NCBI GenBank assembly: GCA_021815065.1
Contig: JAKAHI010000074.1
Span: forward strand, 1-6,624
Direction: 5' to 3'
Source: a bacterium
GTDB lineage: Bacteria; JAMCPX01
DNA length: 6,624 nt
Shown: piece after piece, positions 5,061 through 6,624 of the stretch
Layout: every line of letters begins with the position of its first letter
Position numbering within the stretch: position 1 is the stretch's first letter
Notes under the pieces: model-generated
Told to the model about the DNA's origin: nothing
Seen by the model: only the letters and a program-made list of their open reading frames with translations
The model's database searches: none
Position numbers and translations under genes: made by a program

Positions 5061-5821
5061 AAAACATTTACTTTATCACCCCGGTTTACACCGAGTTTTT
5101 CATGAGCACTGCCGGAATTTACAGCAATTTCGAGCAGGCCGGAGCTGTTGATGATCGCGCATGGCACACCGTTCCTGCACCGCTCATAGGTTTCCTGTAT
5201 ACCGTTTATTTTAACCCCTTTTATGAATATAGCCAATACTTTGTTTACGGCGTGTATCTTGAGCTTGTCCGACGGTATGTTTGTTATAAGATTACCAAAA
5301 TGGTCGATATGGATCACTTCACCTGTTATGCCCCTGCTGCTGATGATAGGTTTGGGAATATCGAGTATGACAGGTCTTCTGATGATGTTTCCCACGATGG
5401 ATCGATCCCATTTTAAAGACAAGCGTGCCGCTGCAGGGGCGAATATGTCCCTGCCATGAAACGTCGTGGAGACAGTATGCCTCGACTTTAGCTCATAGCA
5501 GACCGACGGCTGGCTGATAAGAATGTAGCTGAATACCCCGTTGTCGGGTCCTATAAAGATGTAGTCCCTGGTCCTTAAAACCATATCGTATCTCTGACCG
5601 CCGACCCCGGGGTCTACAACAACGACATGCACACTATTCTTCGGAAAATATGTATAATACCCGTTCAGTACAAATGCCGCAGCGGCAATGTTGTGAGCGG
5701 GAATATTGTGGGTCACATCGATGATGGTTGCCTTGGGGTTTATGCCCAATATTACCCCTTTCATACTTGCGGCGTAGCTATCATAAGAACCGAAATCCGT
5801 GCAGAGTGTTATGACAGACAT
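5051..5821 (-). CDS. S-adenosyl-L-methionine hydrolase (adenosine-forming), DUF62 family
   Basis: The 256-residue product belongs to the SAM hydroxide adenosyltransferase family (DUF62), relatives of fluorinase and chlorinase that use activated water to split SAM into adenosine and methionine. The sequence shows the N-terminal TLCTDFG (Asp9), VVDPGVGGQR (Asp70 and Arg77), GPDNGV (91-96), FHGRDIFAPAAA (His122) and the C-terminal domain motifs HIDHFGNLITNI (171-182) and NSSGLLEIAVNSGSA (225-239). Asp70, Arg77 and His122 correspond to the Asp-Arg-His triad described for archaeal members that positions the hydroxide. The family length is normal. There is no halogenase-type insertion that I can see, so water rather than halide is the likely nucleophile. 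The gene begins 12 nt after dedA with GGGGGA as ribosome binding site, and its stop overlaps the meaB start. Confidence 0.9.
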   Translation of the reverse strand: MSVITLCTDFGSYDSYAASMKGVILGINPKATIIDVTHNIPAHNIAAAAFVLNGYYTYFPKNSVHVVVVDPGVGGQRYDMVLRTRDYIFIGPDNGVFSYILISQPSVCYELKSRHTVSTTFHGRDIFAPAAARLSLKWDRSIVGNIIRRPVILDIPKPIISSRGITGEVIHIDHFGNLITNIPSDKLKIHAVNKVLAIFIKGVKINGIQETYERCRNGVPCAIINSSGLLEIAVNSGSAHEKLGVNRGDKVNVLWK

Positions 5822-5833
5822 GCCATCCCCCGG

Positions 5834-6457
5834 CTAACGTTCATCGGCTATGTGCTTGAGGTGTCTTCTGAGGTAAATGATAAACAATAGAATGCCCGTT
5901 AATAGTATCACATAATCAAACCTGTGGAAGTACGGGCCGAGCGTATCCCATTGTTGTCCGAGTTTGAAGCCTATCCATGTGATGAAAAGACTCCAGATGA
6001 ACGAACCTATAAACGTATAGAATATGAATTTAATAAAATTCATGCGTGCAATACCCGCCGGAAGCGATATGAACGTCCGTATGACCGGCAGGAGCCTCCC
6101 TGTGAATACGATTATATTGCCGTACCTGGCGAACCACCGGTCTGCCATGTCAAGGTCGTGTCTGCTTATCAGAATGTATTTGCCGTATTTTTCGATCAAA
6201 GGCCTTCCGCCGTATGCACCGGCAGCATAGGCGATTATAGAGCCGATGACGCATCCTATTGCCCCTGCTACAGCAACGTAGAACAACTGGAATTTTTGCA
6301 TAAACACAAGATATCCTGCAAACGGCAGTATGATCTCGGACGGCAGGGGTATGCAGGCACTCTCGATGGCCATGAGAAAGGCAACCCCGCTATAACCGAA
6401 GATTTTTATGGTGGATATTATGAATCCGGCAACAATCCCAAAAAGGTGTGATACCAT
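5834..6457 (-). CDS. DedA-family (VTT/SNARE-associated) inner-membrane protein
   Basis: The 207-residue product is an integral membrane protein of the DedA family. Some members move phospholipids or undecaprenyl phosphate across the inner membrane and support envelope homeostasis. The family signatures are present: ESACIPLPSEIILPFAG (32-48) in the first re-entrant segment and FTGRLLPVIRTFISLPAG (118-135) in the second. The two arginines R121 and R127 have the six-residue spacing of the pair essential in E. coli YqjA/YghB. Hydrophobic segments lie at about 8-30, 58-82, 142-166 and 183-196, with a basic C-terminus (RRHLKH). ATG at 6457-6455 follows AGAAGGAG on the minus strand. The gene lies 11 nt downstream of the previous stop and 12 nt upstream of the SAM hydrolase, so it is part of the operon. 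The transported lipid is unknown. Confidence 0.9.
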   Translation of the reverse strand: MVSHLFGIVAGFIISTIKIFGYSGVAFLMAIESACIPLPSEIILPFAGYLVFMQKFQLFYVAVAGAIGCVIGSIIAYAAGAYGGRPLIEKYGKYILISRHDLDMADRWFARYGNIIVFTGRLLPVIRTFISLPAGIARMNFIKFIFYTFIGSFIWSLFITWIGFKLGQQWDTLGPYFHRFDYVILLTGILLFIIYLRRHLKHIADER

Positions 6458-6468
6458 TTACTCCTTCT

Positions 6469-6624
6469 CTATTTTGAACATTTTCCTGCCTGTTGACCGG
6501 CAGGGAACGCCATTTTCCCGATTATGGGGGAGAGCTCGAATATTCCCACGGACTGTGCCGGGTTCACGGCGTTGATGAATTCCGTGTTGTTGATAAGCAT
6601 GGCGAATTTTGCCTGTCCTATGCC
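6469..6624 (-). CDS. 3' end of an unrecognised CDS (truncated by window edge)
   Basis: An open minus-strand frame enters at the right edge and ends at TAG (6471-6469), giving the last 51 residues of a protein. The visible part reads from GIGQAKFAMLINN through FINAVNPAQSVGIFELSP to a polar end, GKCSK. It looks like a normal soluble C-terminus: alternating hydrophobic strand and helix, with no membrane segment. The stop lies 11 nt ahead of dedA, and the dedA ribosome binding site sits in that gap, so this is the upstream member of the dedA-SAM hydrolase-meaB operon. I do not recognise the family. The 51 residues are open in this frame over the full visible length, and the operon spacing supports it as real. 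Confidence 0.6.
   Translation of the reverse strand, partial: GIGQAKFAMLINNTEFINAVNPAQSVGIFELSPIIGKMAFPAGQQAGKCSK

Noticed and set aside
5102..6451. Several long plus-strand open frames opposite the SAM hydrolase and dedA
   Set aside because: They are antisense shadows of genes with clear family motifs, and lack ribosome binding sites and recognisable domains.
6485..6504. CCTGCC/GGCAGG hairpin as a terminator or regulatory site ahead of dedA
   Set aside because: It lies inside the coding end of the upstream gene, has only six pairs and no U-tract, and the tight spacing to dedA argues for co-transcription.

Overview
The window looks like a chromosomal segment of a Gram-negative anaerobe or facultative anaerobe. 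An outer membrane is implied by LptE, a beta-barrel porin with a signal peptide and a terminal Phe, and two lipoprotein signal peptides. The combination of a short HolA, a Lys-rich phasin-like protein, a MeaB-type GTPase and a SAM hydrolase suggests Desulfobacterota (the former Deltaproteobacteria) or a relative such as Nitrospirota. This placement is inferred from gene content and style, not from a marker gene. Base composition is roughly even along the window, and I see no transposase, integrase, tRNA, rRNA, CRISPR array or phage gene.

Layout: all genes but one lie on the minus strand, so the order of transcription runs right to left. At the right edge is the 3' end of an unrecognised CDS (6469-6624), followed closely by a DedA-family membrane protein, a SAM hydrolase (DUF62) and meaB. 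Gaps are 11 and 12 nt, then a 10-nt overlap, so these four form one tight operon. A small plus-strand island (about 3576-3971) converges on it. The island holds a near-consensus sigma70 promoter, a leader of about 125 nt closed by a perfect 12-bp inverted repeat, a very strong ribosome binding site, a 61-residue low-complexity lipoprotein and a strong terminator. Next, on the minus strand, comes a monocistronic porin with its own terminator, then a phasin-like coiled-coil gene behind a clear sigma70 promoter, and finally lptE and holA, 8 nt apart.

Function: three themes sit side by side. The first is envelope biogenesis (LptE for LPS export, porin, DedA lipid transporter family, small lipoprotein). 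The second is DNA replication (HolA, the delta subunit of the clamp loader). The third is cofactor and SAM metabolism (MeaB, a chaperone of B12-dependent acyl-CoA mutases, with a SAM hydrolase translationally coupled upstream of it). The lptE-holA pair is the core of the widely conserved leuS-lptE-holA cluster, but leuS is not upstream here.

The two most interesting signals are not proteins. One is the structured leader ahead of the tiny lipoprotein. The other is a perfect 14-bp inverted repeat inside the signal-peptide codons of lptE, a gene that also begins with TTG and a poor ribosome binding site. I did not find a defence system or another obviously new multi-gene system.
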